Shown here one piece after another: positions 22,061-35,953 of a DNA stretch of 64,000 nt (position 1 is the first letter of the stretch; the number at the start of each line of letters is the position of its first letter). The position numbers were made by a program, and so were the translations under genes. The notes beneath the pieces are model-generated. The model ran no database searches. It was given only the letters and a program-made list of their open reading frames with translations, and was not told the DNA's origin. This DNA is from Lycorma delicatula (Eukaryota; Arthropoda; Insecta; Hemiptera; Fulgoridae), in NCBI RefSeq assembly GCF_047948215.1, contig NC_134455.1, positions 149,464,575 to 149,528,574 on the forward strand, read 5' to 3'.

Positions 22061-25000
22061 ATTACAATTTTTTGTGTGGTGAACTGCCGATAACTGAATA
22101 GTGTTTTTATTGTGAATAGTAGTTATAAACTCCCGTAAGAAAGACATGGTGTATTTACTCCGTAGTCTCAACTAAACGTGTCATTGAGTAGGGCCTATAC
22201 CTTACATATTTACAATAGCTGATTGTAGATGTACGGGAGATAAATTTGTCTGTGCAATTTATTGCAGTACCTCTAAAATCATTACGTGCCCTCGCACCCA
22301 CGTATGGTGATCAGTGTATTTTTTCCATGTTTTGTTTTGCTTTGCAAGCAAAACCATATACCCAGAATTAAAATTTATTAACTATTTTTTTTAGAGATCT
22401 TTGCGCATGTTAGTATGGTGTAAATTTCCATTCCACCACACTAATATCTGTTTAGTTACCTCTGTTTCTATTATTTCTTATTTTTTTACTGATATTTATG
22501 TCAAAAATTGTGTATCATATCTTTAAATGCTGAGTTTATTTGAGGTCGACTAGATTTAGGTGTTATAACTTTGGAGTCATTTATGGTTTTCTGTACATTT
22601 TGCAATATCTTGTCGGTTGTTTTTGATAGTAAAGTTTTCCCAAATAGAAACATATTTTAGCATAACGTTATTTGGGACGACAATATAAAACCACAGCAAG
22701 GAAAAATTCGATCAAGCATACGTTCGATTTTGTTTATCATTAGATAGATGATGTTTTTGTGAACTTTCCTTCCATCAAATGTACGGATAAAAACATAATA
22801 AAAACGAAACCATTTACTAAACCTAAAAATCTGGCATTGATGTTAAACTTCCCGGTACTTGAAAAGACATTAATTGTCATGGTTGAAGAATTTGAAAATT
22901 ATTATTTCTCTTTTGAAAACAAATATTTTCTTATTTACTAATAATTAATTTCTCAAATTAGCAAAAAGAAAATTCTAGAATGATAAATTATACATGTTTT
23001 AAAAATTACACTGACCCTTTCACGAACGCAAAAAGAATTATGCACTTTTCAGAAACACATCACTCTTCTACTGAATTAGAAGTGTTCTACTACAAATACT
23101 AGGTATTTTTACTTTAAATATCAAAAAATCCCAAACTCTTGGACATTTAATTTAAACAAATTTTTTTATGAGGAAAAGGAAGAAGGATAATTAAAAACTC
23201 TTTTTACAGCTACAATTTATTACTAACACGTTGTTTTTCGACAAAATCTCGAGCGATTAATGTGTTGTTTTAAACTATCTATATCAGTCTTTCTTATGAT
23301 TATAGGCCATATAGAATAATAATGTTCACTACAGCCAGTTACTGTAGGGAAGAGAGTGAAGGTATCAGTTTGGAGGATTGAACTTGTATTTTTCGGTGTT
23401 TTGGAATGCCGATGTGCAATAACATGTTTGATTCAATGAAGAACACATCAGGAAACTACCTCACTCCTCATTTTCCTTAATAAAGCTGGAACAGAATCCT
23501 GGTTATCTTGAGATTAGCCGTGCCAGTTACTTATGTCAGTGACATATCTTATCTCAAGTCTCTGTAGATCTTATAAATTATGGCACTTATTACCAATATT
23601 CTTCTAGAGATCTTTATAGCTTAAAAAGATTATGAAGTCATTAGTTAAAAACAACTCCGACCCGTTGTTTTACTTTCGTAAAGATTAAATCATCAGTGAT
23701 CCATGTACAAAAATCAAAGTACCAACTCCGTAATTAAACGTTTTACCGCTCAAATTCAGTGATATTAAGTAGAATTCTCGTTTACAGAATTTATGACCCT
23801 TTCTTTGCTTTTTGATTTTGAAAACGTTTCTAATTTTACTCATAAATCCACCTCAAAAAAAAAAACAAAAAAAAAACAGGTAATATTACAAGTATTTCTA
23901 AAACTATTTAAACCTATTTTTTAAAATACGTGTTTAAATGTAGTTTACCTCAACTATTTTTACAAAATGATAAAACTAAATGCACACTGCGATGCAATTT
24001 TTCTTTTTATTGAAATACATTAGTTTTATTTTGGAAAAGACGATAAATGCAGAAGGTCATTCTCACTCTATTTACACATTTTTTCATTAACCTATCATTA
24101 TCATCCCTTATCCAAATGTTCGCCGAGTCATTCCTACTTAATTATCGGCTTTTGTTACTATAATTGAAGGAATTCAATTAATTAAAGGTAATATTTCAGG
24201 AATGGTAAGTCTGGACCAATCAAAAAGGTGATTGTGTTTGCATATCAGGGTAATAGGGTTTAAATAGTTCTTACGATACTGTTAAATTTGGAATAAATAA
24301 AAAAAAGGTTAATAAAAGATTAATAAAAAAATACCAATGTTAGGATTATAACCATTATCCAGATTAAAATATATAAATTACTCAATCTCTGTAAAGAAGA
24401 GAATTGATTTAATTTTTATTTTTTTTGCTTTTATCCTTTTATTTGGTGGTATAAAAACGCTTACTTTATATAAAATTATTTTTCAGTTCTTGTTAAATAA
24501 ATTTAAAATATTGTACAATAAAACCATTAAATTGCTTAATACTAATGTTGTATACAACCGTTAATTAATTTTGAAATTTTTTAGTCCATCGAGGTGTAAA
24601 TCATCACCACTAATAGGTTAAATATGCGACTTGTTTAAGTCTTTTGGTTCCTGTACACACTACTGTAAGATAAGATACTATTAATAGAGCACAGTCTCGC
24701 CTGTTTCATCGATTGAATTTAAAAGTTACAGACATTTTTTGAGATTATCTTCTCCAACAAAATGATCTCTTTATTCTTTGTTTTTGGGAGATATGATTGA
24801 CTAAATTACCTAGAATCTTTATATAATCTACGATACAAATCTTAGTTAATAAAATACAATATTTTTAATTTCTATTTATGTAAAACTAGTACGAAATTTA
24901 TCTCCGTATTCCAACATTTACGACGTAACATTGCGATTATTATTATATTTTTTATTCAAAAATTTATTATGAAATTCTATTAAATAATTTAACGATTAGT

Positions 25001-26669
25001 TAACATTATATATGTATTAATGGTAGAAGATTCAATGAACTACACTCACAATAAATTGGAAAATAAAATAAACTTAAGGCAATATCATCGGCGCACGTAC
25101 GTATAAATGTGTAGGTTACAAATGTAATCTACATTTTATAGTATTTAAATATAAGGTCATTTGTAGCCTATAAGCTACATGACTTGTCCGTGAAATCATG
25201 CAAAAACTAGTGAACTGTAATAAAGCAATTGTAATAGCTTAACAGTTTTATCATGATGGAAAGGTATCAAATATAATGTAGGAATAAATTTATTGTAAAT
25301 AGAATTATAACTATAATACAAGTAGAGCCTGAAATGAAATAATAGTAAATATAATTCGTAAATTGTGATTATTAAACAAAATTTTCTTAAAAATACATTA
25401 ATAATATTATATCTTCTAGAAACAAGTAAATTTTTTTCAAGTAGGAAATCGTTTAACATAAACAGTATTCGTTATAAAATAAAATATTCTATCTGAAGTC
25501 TGTCCCGTTTTCTCAGCGAATGCTGACACGTTCTATTAGTGTTTAGTCGCCTATTTATATCCTTCTTATGGAAATTGCTTTCCCTTTAGGGGTTTCTAAT
25601 GAGTCTTCCTCAAAAAAAAGAATCATAAATATTAAATATTTCAAACAGATTTAAGAAAATTGTAATACTATACATCGAAAAATTATTATAAATACAATAC
25701 ATTATTATACATATATTAAAACTATTTTATCTTATAATTAATAAGAAACGGAAACATGTATAAGATTTTTGTAAAAATATTTACTTTTATTACAATGGAT
25801 TAAGATGGTTTCTTTTCAAGTTTGCACATTCTATAATTAACATACATAAAAAGGTAAGATATTACGTTATGTAATAGCATTTAGGAATGAAAGCAGATAG
25901 AATAAATTATGCCATCTAAAGTTGCAAATCTATTCCTGTGAAATTTAAGATTTAAATTTAAACATAGATTTTTAAAGTAATTTTATTATTTATAATGATA
26001 AAAAAAATTATAAAAGTTAATAACAAATAAATAAGTGCTCTATTAAGTGAGTATTTTACTTCCTTAAATATTTTAAATGTCTCCTAAAAACATTTTTTAT
26101 AAAAACATTTATTACAAATTGTAATATTCGACTAATTTATTGTCTGTAATATCACAATCAAGTAGCCATAAAAAATGTATTATTTCTTCAGTTTGTGAGC
26201 TTTAGATGCTCTTTGCGATGTCAACCGTAATCAATCCTTTTTTTTTAATTATTTATTTCTTAATATTTTTCTTTCTCTTGGTATATTCTAACATGAAGGA
26301 AACGGCAAAATATATTTTAATATGTTTTCATTCTACAACTTATTATAGATGATTAATAAAACTATATCGATATGTCATCTTCAAATTAAATTTTATTTCA
26401 ATTTCTGCACTATTCTAAAAAAGTATTTTTTTAATCCTGTTTCTTCAAGTGCAGTGAAGTTATTCAAAACAAAACATTCAATTATTATTTTCCCAATCAG
26501 TTTTATTAAACTAATATTTTACACTCTGAATTCTTTTGCTTTTTTTTAGTTTACAGTTGTTTTGATAAAGGTACACTAAGAATGATAATATCGTAGAACT
26601 GTATGAAATGTTCATATTGATTTAATCAAGATGTTATTAAACATGGAAGAAAAGTATAAAGTAAAAAAA
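22061..26669. other. AT-rich intergenic sequence
   Basis: No gene. 22,150-22,350 and 23,320-23,560 have more balanced composition and may be fragments of unrecognised repeats. ORFs at 22,759-22,941 and 25,196-25,459 are low-complexity. Confidence 0.5.
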
Positions 26670-27383
26670 TCTGATGTGGATACCACATGACTTTCTTGTA
26701 CGCCTACTGAGTTACATAAACACATTTTTTGCTGCACTTCATTTAAGCTTATTTCATTTGAAAGTGAGATACGATCTTCCAATTCTTTAATAAAGAATTT
26801 TCAAATTTATTTATACTTTTTTTAGCTATTATTGGATAATTATTTATTGTAAAACTACTTTTACAATCATAGGTTAATTATTAATAAATCAATATATTTA
26901 AATAAAAACAAATTTTAAATAAAAAGGAAATGAAGTCGGATTCGAACCAATGTGCTTTCCCTTGTAATATATCCAGATATTTCATTAATTAAAAATGTTA
27001 TTAGGCTAAAACTTTGGAACCAATGAAAATAAGTACCGCTTATGATATATCATTGAAAAGCTCTCAATGAGGGCTTATTACTGCAGTTAAGAAAAAGTCC
27101 AAAATCCAATTTTGTTTTTATTTTGGGCTTTTTGGATACTTTTGTTACAGTCAATTGCAATCAAAAGGGAAGGTGCACAACTAGATGTTGCAATAGTCAT
27201 AAATCCAAAATTTCAACATTCTATAGCTAATCGTCTTTCAGTTCTGCGAGATACGTACAGACGTCACTACGAAACTAGTCAAAATGGATTCAGAGATGGG
27301 CAAAATGGATATTTCCGTTGAAATTTGTAAACCAAAATTTTTCGCGATTGCAATACTTTCTTTACTTCGTACAAGGAAGTAAA
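26670..27383 (+). repeat. dispersed repeat family R, copy A
   Basis: Starts TCTGATGTGG and ends GGAAGTAAA, about 714 bp. The left end has the palindrome ATGTGG-ATA-CCACAT (26,674-26,688). The right end has TTTACTTC-GTACAAG-GAAGTAAA (27,361-27,383). The interior holds GGATTCGAACCAATGTG (reverse complement is a tRNA B box) near 26,938, a GTGCACAACTAGATGTT segment near 27,173 and AAAATTTTTCGCGAT near 27,334. Copies B, C and D share these landmarks. No coding capacity; class unknown. Confidence 0.8.
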
Positions 27384-29837
27384 AAATTCAAGATATTTGC
27401 TACAAGTAGCTTTTTAGCTACTTGTAAAGCAAATACTTACAAATACTTTTAAACAAATACTTGTTAGCTACGGTAAAAACAAGTAGTTTTTACCGTAATT
27501 TCAATAATTACTATTTAAATTTTTACTAGCGATAAATCTTGTTGAATCAAAGTTGAATATAAGAAATATTATTAAAAACTGTGAAATTTTCGTAATACAA
27601 CACGATTATAGCGTATTAAAATTATACCAATACAAAGTTAAATGTAGAATTTTTTATCAGCCTGTGTTGACTGCTGATTATTTTACGAATTTTGATTATT
27701 TTCCTTGATAGAGATAGCAATAAATTCTGTCCCTGTTATTAAAATTTCATACTCAGTTTACTAAGTGTAAGCAAAGAGATTGTAATCAGTTAGACGGCCA
27801 TTTTTCTTATTTTGTCAAATACGACTTTGAAATCACTTAAACTACCTTTACATTTTCTTTTCAGAGTAACTGATCCCTTTGATCGAAATATGTTAAAATT
27901 CACCTATAAGGTCACATAATCGGGTAACAGGAATTTAGTCACTTATTATTTTCCAGATATCTGAACTCTTAAACTTTACGAGAAAATTCTGCTTTCTGTT
28001 CCCTTAATATTTCTAATTATATTCAATAATGCTTTATTTATCCTCAGCCGACACAAATGAAATTATTCATTTTCACTAAAAAATAGTCAGATATTGAATA
28101 TCTGAAGAAGAATCTGCTTTGGTTTCAGTCGGTTTATTATAATATTTTTTATTTAACTATCAGTTAGAAAGCAGTTATAGTCAAAAAACAACAAAACGCT
28201 AACGAAACCAGAAGTATCTCAGAGATTTAACCTAGATCCATTATTGTTTATAATTTTTTATGAACGATCTACTTATGATGATAACTTGCTATTTCGAATA
28301 AATCTAGATATTTCATTGTATCGATTGTTTAGGAAATGAATTCACTTTATTGAAGTAGTGACGTCTTTAAAAATGATCGTTTGATTCTAAGAGTAATTTA
28401 AATATTAATTTATTTTTAAATTCAAAATAATCAAAAAAATTATTTTCATTTATTGAAGAATCATATCCAGAACTAGCACTGAGGTTTATCTTGAGAACGT
28501 TGTTTCTGTCTCTTCATTGGAAAGCAGTTTTTTATTAATATAAGTCTTTCTCCTCGTCATCCTCAATTATGATACAGTTGGTTAGATTCCAGATTTAAAA
28601 TTTCGTTCAAAATGTAGAAAACAACAACAAAAAAATGTAAAAAATCTACTTTTATATCCTGTTATCTTGTTTATCCTTGTTCAAAATTTTCTCTTCTTAT
28701 CTCCATTTCTAATGTGGTTAATTGTACTCCTTCTCTGCAGTTAAGATTCTTCATTTTCTAAAACATTTCGATAAAAATGTTATTCCTCTTTACAGAATAA
28801 ATCAAACCTTAAATCTAGAGAATAAATCTTCTCTAAATAACGAGGTTAAGATATTTTCTTCAGATAACGAGGACTCCTGGAGTGCAATTCACTCTATTGT
28901 TTTTTTATCTTTTTTTATCGCATTACGTTTAATTCTTGGAGCCATAATAATCATTCTAGTATTAGGCGACTAGCCTGAGATGACCTTGAAAGAAAAATAT
29001 AATAACCGATGATTCGGTGGTCTTCCTTCACTTATCCATCCATCAGGTCAACATCTGATAGCTAATTTTGGAATTTTCTGTTTCTATCATTCTTTTCTGT
29101 TTTCGTTAGTCATATCTTAATATTATGACCAATTTGAGTCTATTTTTTATCTATGATTTTAACATTGCACTCCGGAATAATTATCGTCAAACCTGTCTCT
29201 TCTTGCTGAACGTCTATTAGAATAAAATAACTTCATATCAGCCTATCGCATTACTTAATTCCTTTTATTTCTGGAATTCATAAACGTCTTCCAAACATTA
29301 GTAAAAGTATAGGTATCCGGTTAGAGAATTTCAATTTCGTTTATATTTCGTTTCCAAAAATATTTGATATATAATGACACAGGTAGCCTGAAATCGAATA
29401 TTTAAAACACATCTGTTCTAATTTTCTGCTTGTGATGGCGATTTAAAAACTTACTTTCAAATTGAGATATTTCTTTGTTACTAAAATTTAAAAATTATAA
29501 TTATACGTAAAAGACGTGAAATATGAATGAATTTTCCCACAATGATAACTTTTCTTTTCATCTTGTGGTGTTCTTGTACATTCGTTGAACGTTACAAAGT
29601 AGAACATAAAATTTATGCCCACATCCTGAATACTCTTTCCCTTAATATTCTAAAAAATTCTTTACTTTTGTAGGATAGTACTTTTTGTATTTAAATCAAT
29701 CAAGTATTGATCTGAGTGTAGTCTAATTGAAGTTAGATATATAGGAAGAATTTTTGTGTGAAACCTTCGTTGTTAGATGAAGGCGTGGAGATCGCGCTTA
29801 CACGAATCGGTTAATTTGATAGTTGTAAAGTTGTAAG
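27384..29837. other. AT-rich intergenic sequence
   Basis: No gene or recognised element. The 83-codon ORF at 28,722-28,973 has a hydrophobic C-terminal stretch but no other support. Confidence 0.55.
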
Positions 29838-30117
29838 TTATGGTAGGTGGTCGTGGTTGGAAGAGCCATACGAAGGCGATAGTAAGTTGTATAGACACAC
29901 TGATGGAAAGGTCTGCCTAGGTATTTGCATCGGTGGCATCCTGACAGGCCAAACAGATGAGTGTGTTGTTATCAAGTTTAGAGGGTCTAAAAGACGATCT
30001 CCTGTAAAGCCCATCAGGACTATGAACGGAGGGATTGGTATGATGGTGACCGCGATCCTCACAAGGCGGATTTCTTCACCTATGTGGGTCAGGATGTTGT
30101 ATTATGAGACTATGTAA
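29838..30117 (+). mobile_element. 3' UTR fragment of the R1-like retrotransposon family
   Basis: Matches 13,640-13,925 by eye in the same order: GTCTGCC(T/G)AGG, ATTT(G/A)CATCGGTG, GGGTCTA, GTAAAGCCC, TCAGG. It retains an in-frame region (29,857-30,117) that the longer copy lacks. The ORF is incidental, because the homologous part of the other copy lies in its UTR. A severely 5'-truncated insertion. Confidence 0.65.
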
Positions 30118-31648
30118 AATATCTCTTATTTAGTATTTCCCGACTTATCCAGATGAATGATTAATTAGAATAAATAAACATTCTAAGCAGGTTGTATATT
30201 TTTAACGTATTATTTTTTACAATATTTAAACTTAAAAACAATATAGTCGTCAAGATCATAACTTTCGAGTACTAGACTGATCATTTAATGTAACAATACC
30301 TAAAATAGTCTGAATACTTTTGTTATTAGAGAGAAAACTAGTTCCTCTGAGGTTATTCACATTAATGTAACCTTAATTTAAAAAAAGAAATCACTTTTTT
30401 TTATAGAGTTCTGTAACATAACTAACACCTATAAATAATATAAAAATCTAAAATTTACGATAATATCTAAATATTTCAGTAACTCAGTATTAACAGCTTT
30501 CATACCAGCTGCCTTTCTGTTTCTACCATTTGTAAACATAAGTTTTTATTAAAATCAGTTTTTTTAAAAATTATTCCTATTTTACAACCTCAATTAATAT
30601 TTATTTCCATTTTGTTTTCCTGGGCTCTTTTTTTATTAGTTTTTTTAAATTAATTAATTTGTTCTTTGTAATTTACTTTAATATAAGTGATGAGTTTCTC
30701 CTCAATTCATTTTTATTTAATAATAATGGAACCTTAAATTCCTTTACATTCATACTGTATTTTATTTATTTAGTTGATAACAAATACTAATCAGTTATGT
30801 ATAAAAACAAGTTTTACCTTTAATTTCGATACAAACTTTCAAAAAATGTCTGTCCACTTTCATTTGTTGTAATATGAAAAATGGGTAGCTAATTCAGACA
30901 AATTAGTCTCAAGTAAAGGTTTATCTATAAGATTTAAGTAACGAATGATGGCTTTTGTCCGTTTATTTTCTTTTAACCGTACGATTTGAAGTCATCCGTT
31001 TAAAGCTGGAAAATTAAATACTGTCAGCATTTATAGAAAGATTAAACTTAAAAATATATCTAGATTTACCCTGTTCGTCATAAATAATGGGGTACAGAAT
31101 CGAGAATTTTTTCTTTAAAGATATTACTCTGATTGACTGCATTAGCCGTAAAACAAACGTGAACAGAAAAATGTTGTTATAGTACAGGCAATATCGATCA
31201 TATTACACGTATTTAATATGGATTAAGTACCTGGTAACGATTGACTTATCAGTTAATTTGGATTATAAGATTGAATAATTTAGGACTGCAGATAAAGTTA
31301 TTTCGTTAGATTAAAGATAATAACCAAAAGTTTCAGTTTATTTAAAAAAAATATATATATGTATACGTTTGTTTTTTAGTGTTAGTGTTTGTGTGTGGGT
31401 GTGGGTGTGCGCGCGCTTGTAATATATACCAAAATTAAAGTTGAAGATGACACACCGGTTATAGTTATTAACAACAACCGGCACTTTCTTTAAAGACGGA
31501 CTATAAATTGCACTTGTAAAAAGTAGAAATGGAAAATGTGTTAAACAAATAATCTTTTGAAATTTTGATTCAAGCTATAGTAAATGCAGAACTTAATCGT
31601 TTTTTTATATATATTTATTTTCTCGTGAACTTTTATTTTTTTCCTTAG
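30118..31648. other. AT-rich intergenic sequence
   Basis: No gene. A GT-rich low-complexity tract sits at 31,378-31,421. Confidence 0.6.
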
Positions 31649-31857
31649 AAACAAGTATCGATGTGATGCAAAATGAGTTCAGTGCGGTCTACTAATTTAT
31701 GTACGATTCAGAAGACAGTACAGAAGGGGATATGTTAGATAATGGAAAGGGGAAAGAAGAGACGCAAAGAGGGGTTGCAGTCGGTTTTGAAGTCCCAAAA
31801 TACCGCGTGACAAGAGTGAACAGATCCAGACCTCACACATCGCTCCAGAGTATAAGT
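31649..31857 (+). CDS. candidate coding exon, unknown gene
   Basis: A textbook acceptor (T-rich tract then TTCCTTAG, ending at 31,648) precedes a less AT-rich segment. An ATG at 31,699 opens a hydrophilic frame (MYDSEDSTEGDMLDNGKGKE, then a basic part with VPKYRVTRVNRSRPH). Donor-like sites follow: GTATAAGT at about 31,850 and GTAAGC at 31,861. The frame upstream of the ATG is closed by TAA, so this would be a 5' UTR plus start exon. No family was recognised, and it could be chance. Confidence 0.3.
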
Positions 31858-34174
31858 AAACGTAAGCATCAAGCGTGCAATACTACTTACATCATATTCT
31901 TTCACCCCTTCTATACGTATTCGTACCACAAACATTTGTGACCTTTTTGAACTACTCATTTATACAAACGTAAAACTAAGATGACATGTAAACTGCGCAT
32001 ATGAGTTAAACGGTTGTTAATTCGTTATACTTGTCGACCGGCTCGAACCGTTTTCTATTACATTTAAAACTTGGAAGTCAGAAATAATTTAATGGAAGGA
32101 ATGTTTACTATTAGAACTCGTCAGTAAGCTGTTTCTCAACAATCATTTAAAACACCGATAAATAGAATATAACGAAAAACTAATTAAACGGATGTTAATC
32201 ACTTTTACAAGTAAAACATTTAAAAGCGTATTTGGAAACAAATAATCCGTTTGCTTTCGCACGTAGACTAAACAAAGTACGCGATGTAAAAATTATGCAG
32301 TTTTCTTGGGGCCAATAGAAATCATTTTAATATTTGCTTAAAAAATTTGGTACCAACATGATTCAAATAATACATTTTGATAGGAGCCTATTGATTTAGA
32401 ATTTCACTTGGATATCGGTATTTAATATAAAGTATTATTATGTTAATGTTTTCAAGCTACTAGTTAAAAATAAACGTACAATCCGTCCAAAAACTCATCA
32501 AAGAAAACTCTATTCTTCTGTATGCTCTAACGTAAGATAAGAAAATGTTTATTCAGACACAACAGAATTTATTGCGCTGAAGTTTATTCCCAATTTAAAT
32601 CTGTTTAAGGCTACGTAGATTTTTCAGATTTTTGCTGGTATAAGCCAGTAAGTATATGCAGATTCGTAAAGTTTAATAATAATCATATATAAATACACAA
32701 CATTATCTTTGATATATTATCTTAAAAATGTGCTTCTCAGAACATTCATACACATTGTAAGTTAAATTTCTATTACCTACCAGGTTTTTCTTTATGTAGG
32801 TTTTTACAACTTACATAAATCCTTCTGGTAAAAAAAAAACTTCAGGAAAAAATGTACCCTCTCCAAAGATTTCACTAATATTTGTAAATGATACATCCAA
32901 GTATCCCGTTATTAACGTTCCTTCGCCGCTTATGCTACTTTAATAATTTTTTTAAGATCCATTTTATTTTTTATTTTCTTTAGATTGATCCATCAATAAA
33001 GTTTGTTTCATTTGTTCTGTTAGTTTAATTTAATACAAATTTTCACTCAAACCTAAAAATTTACTCACTGCAATTGCAGCTGTGGGGAACGCTTTGGTAA
33101 CGGGTGAGTGGTGAAGAGGTATTCCACTGAGTAGTTTCTTATTTGACCAAAACAGTGAAGAAACAGCATCATTCTATTCTATTCTTTCTCTCTTTCCTCT
33201 TCTTCCAATTCCCTTTGCCATCACTCTTAAGTGTGTTGGTGTATATGTGTGTCTTGAATAGCGGTTTAATTACTGTGTTGGGTTCAGACGTGCTGTCCAT
33301 ACGTAACACCGACCCTGATAAAACGCCCTCTATTGCTATTGCTAGGGGGTTGACCCCCTCTTCTTTTCCTTCAGTCCAAAGGATACCTTAACAAACCCTG
33401 CCGGCTGATGTCATGTGCTGAATCTCAGTTAGGATTTAGTTCGACGTGTGGGATTTCCGCTTTTTTCTTTCTTCGCTTGATTGATAACAGTAACCGACGG
33501 GTAGCCGGCGTTTAATCATACACAGTTCAGCCAGTTATTGAAACCGAAGAAGGGACATTAAGCAAGTCGTTGACTGCATTACAACTTTTTCAGTGAGCGA
33601 GTACGTTAGCAATCGTTTAACAAATAAGCTATCTTCCAAAAATATTTTCTTCCAAAAATGGGGTTTTTGTACAGACCCAGTCTGAATACCGGTTATACGA
33701 TTAATCGTTAAATGAAAACGTATATTATAATTAGTCGACTGAAATACATAATTTGTATATTATTGGCTTGTAAATCAGTACTAATACTGATTTATATAAT
33801 TTGTTGCTTCCTATGAACTGGGAAACAGCGATGATTTACAGCTCTTTTGATCCAAAGGGACCCAGATATCTATATACTTAATAAACGAATAGCTTTCTTT
33901 GTACGGTTACTTTTTAACTGAAAAACTACAACACTCCATGGTGGACTAGAAGAGTAATAATAAAATAAAAATCATCTAAACAAAAAAATATTAACACCTA
34001 AAAAATTAAATAAATATTCAAAACGGTGGATTTTAAAATTAAAAAAACCAAAGAGAGATGAATTATTATTTTTCATCTGTACATTTTATAAAGTTTATAA
34101 CTTTTTTATAGAATATTCAACTTTCTTTTTTTATAAATCAGACAAATAGGAAGACTGACAGTAAATACAAAATA
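31858..34174. other. AT-rich intergenic sequence
   Basis: No gene recognised. 33,070-33,620 is GC-elevated with a T/C-rich tract (33,170-33,230), and no frame is long enough to support a protein. Confidence 0.5.
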
Positions 34175-34820
34175 TCTGATGTGGACACCATAGACTTCCT
34201 TTTACGCCTATTTTCATTTTTTTTTTAATATTATTATTTATTGTAATTTTTTTGCAATCGGAGGTTAATAATTATAAATAAATTTATATATTTAAATTAA
34301 AAATAAATAAACAAGTTAAAAAAAGGAGATGAATCGGATTCGAACCGATGTGCCTTCTCCTTCTAAGATCCAAATGTTTCATTAATAAAAATTTCATTTG
34401 GCTATAACTCTGTGAACCGATGATAATAAATACCGCTTATGATATATTCTTGAAAACTTCTCGATGAGATCTTATTACTGCAGTTAAGAAAAATTCAAAT
34501 TTTTGGTCCACTTTTTTGTACAATTTTGGCTTAGTCGATTGGAATCAAAAGAAGAGATGCACAACTAGATGTTACAACAGTCCTAAATCCAAAATTTCAA
34601 CATCATACGGCTAATACTTTTTGAGTTATGCGAGATTTATACTTACATACGTAAATACATACATATGTACGTACAGATGTCGCTCCAAAACTAGTCAAAA
34701 CGGATTCAGGAATGGTCAAAACGGAAACTTCCGTTGAAATCTGAAAACCGAAATTTTTCGTGATCAAAGTATCGCGAAAAATTTCGGTTTACTTCCTTTA
34801 CTTCGAACAAGGAAGTAAAA
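34175..34820 (+). repeat. dispersed repeat family R, copy B
   Basis: Starts TCTGATGTGGACACC and ends AAGGAAGTAAAA. Carries GGATTCGAACCGATGTGCC near 34,336 (a reverse-strand B box), ACAACTAGATGTTAC near 34,561, and two stretches with AAATTTTTCG or AAATTTCGG near the end. The end abuts copy C directly, in the same orientation. Confidence 0.8.
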
Positions 34821-34824
34821 AAAA

Positions 34825-35432
34825 TCTGATGTGGTCACCACATGACTTTCTTTTACGCCAATTAAATTACATAAACATACTTACATAAAATGTAATGTAC
34901 ATAAACTTTTATTTCATTAATAACTTCTGATTTTTTTTTTTTATTGTTATTACTGCATTATTATTTATCGTAAAACGTTTTTTTACAATCAGAGGTTAAT
35001 AATTATTAATAAATCAATATATTTAAATTAAAAAAAAGTGATGAAGTCTGATTCAAAGCCTTCCCTTGCAGATCCAAATATTTCATTAATTAAAATTTTA
35101 TTTGACTATAACTCTGAAACCAATGACAATAAGTACCGCTTATGATATATCGTTGAAACACTCCCAGTGAGGGGTTATTACTGAAGTTAAGAAAAAGTCC
35201 AAAATCGAAATGTTATGGACTTTGGGCTTTTTTAGACACTTTTAGTTCAGTCAATTGTAATCAAAAGCAGAGGTGCACAACTCGATGTTACAACAGTTCT
35301 AAATCCAGAATTCAACATCCTACGACTAATCGTTTTTGAGTTATGCGAAACACATAGCACATACATAAGTAAGTTACTTTGAAACTAGTCAAAATAAATT
35401 CAGGGATGATCAAAATGGATATTTCCGTTGAA
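34825..35432 (+). repeat. dispersed repeat family R, copy C (3'-truncated)
   Basis: Starts TCTGATGTGGTCACCACATG, with the left palindrome ATGTGG-T-CACCACAT intact, immediately after copy B. It can be followed to GGATATTTCCGTTGAAA at about 35,432 and lacks the right-end hairpin. Confidence 0.75.
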
Positions 35433-35945
35433 AAATTTTCATCAATGAAATTTGAGCAACTAAATCGAATATTTTATTCAGATCACCAAAAGCTAAAAAT
35501 GGAATATTTTGTTATCTTCGAAATTTAAACTGTTTTATAAAAAATGGGAAATGGCTGTGTTGGTTGAAAATTTTTGTAAAACGACGTTAAAAATGTTCAA
35601 TACGTTACGTTTTTCAAGAAATGTTAAAAGTGACTTTTCATATACTTCAGAAAACACTGATATTTACGAAACTGGCTTGTAATTTTTTAAGTAAAATGCT
35701 GAACCTTTCTTAAAGAGGGGAGTAATCAGGAAGTCTTAAGGTAAGTGGGAAATACTCCCTTGTTAAATGATTTGTTAATTAAATCTGTAAGAGGGACAAA
35801 AATAACATCTGCGGCTTTGTTAAAATACCGTGATGGAGATTTGAAAAATGCCCTCCGGATGTGTATTTTTATTTATTATTTTTTTTGTTAAAATGTAAAT
35901 TTTAACTTCTTAGGTATCAAAAATAAATTAAAATACTGATTCATC
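35433..35945. other. AT-rich intergenic sequence
   Basis: No gene or recognised repeat. Confidence 0.55.
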
Positions 35946-35953
35946 ATCTAAAC
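35946..35953 (+). repeat. hAT target-site duplication (left copy)
   Basis: ATCTAAAC, repeated exactly at 37,950-37,957. Eight bases is the standard hAT duplication length. Confidence 0.85.

Noticed and set aside
27112..27321. 69-codon ORF with hydrophobic start
   Set aside because: Lies wholly inside repeat copy A, and the frame is not kept in the other copies.
29857..30117. 86-codon ORF as a protein gene
   Set aside because: Homologous sequence at 13.7-13.9 kb is the 3' UTR of an R1-like element and is not open there.
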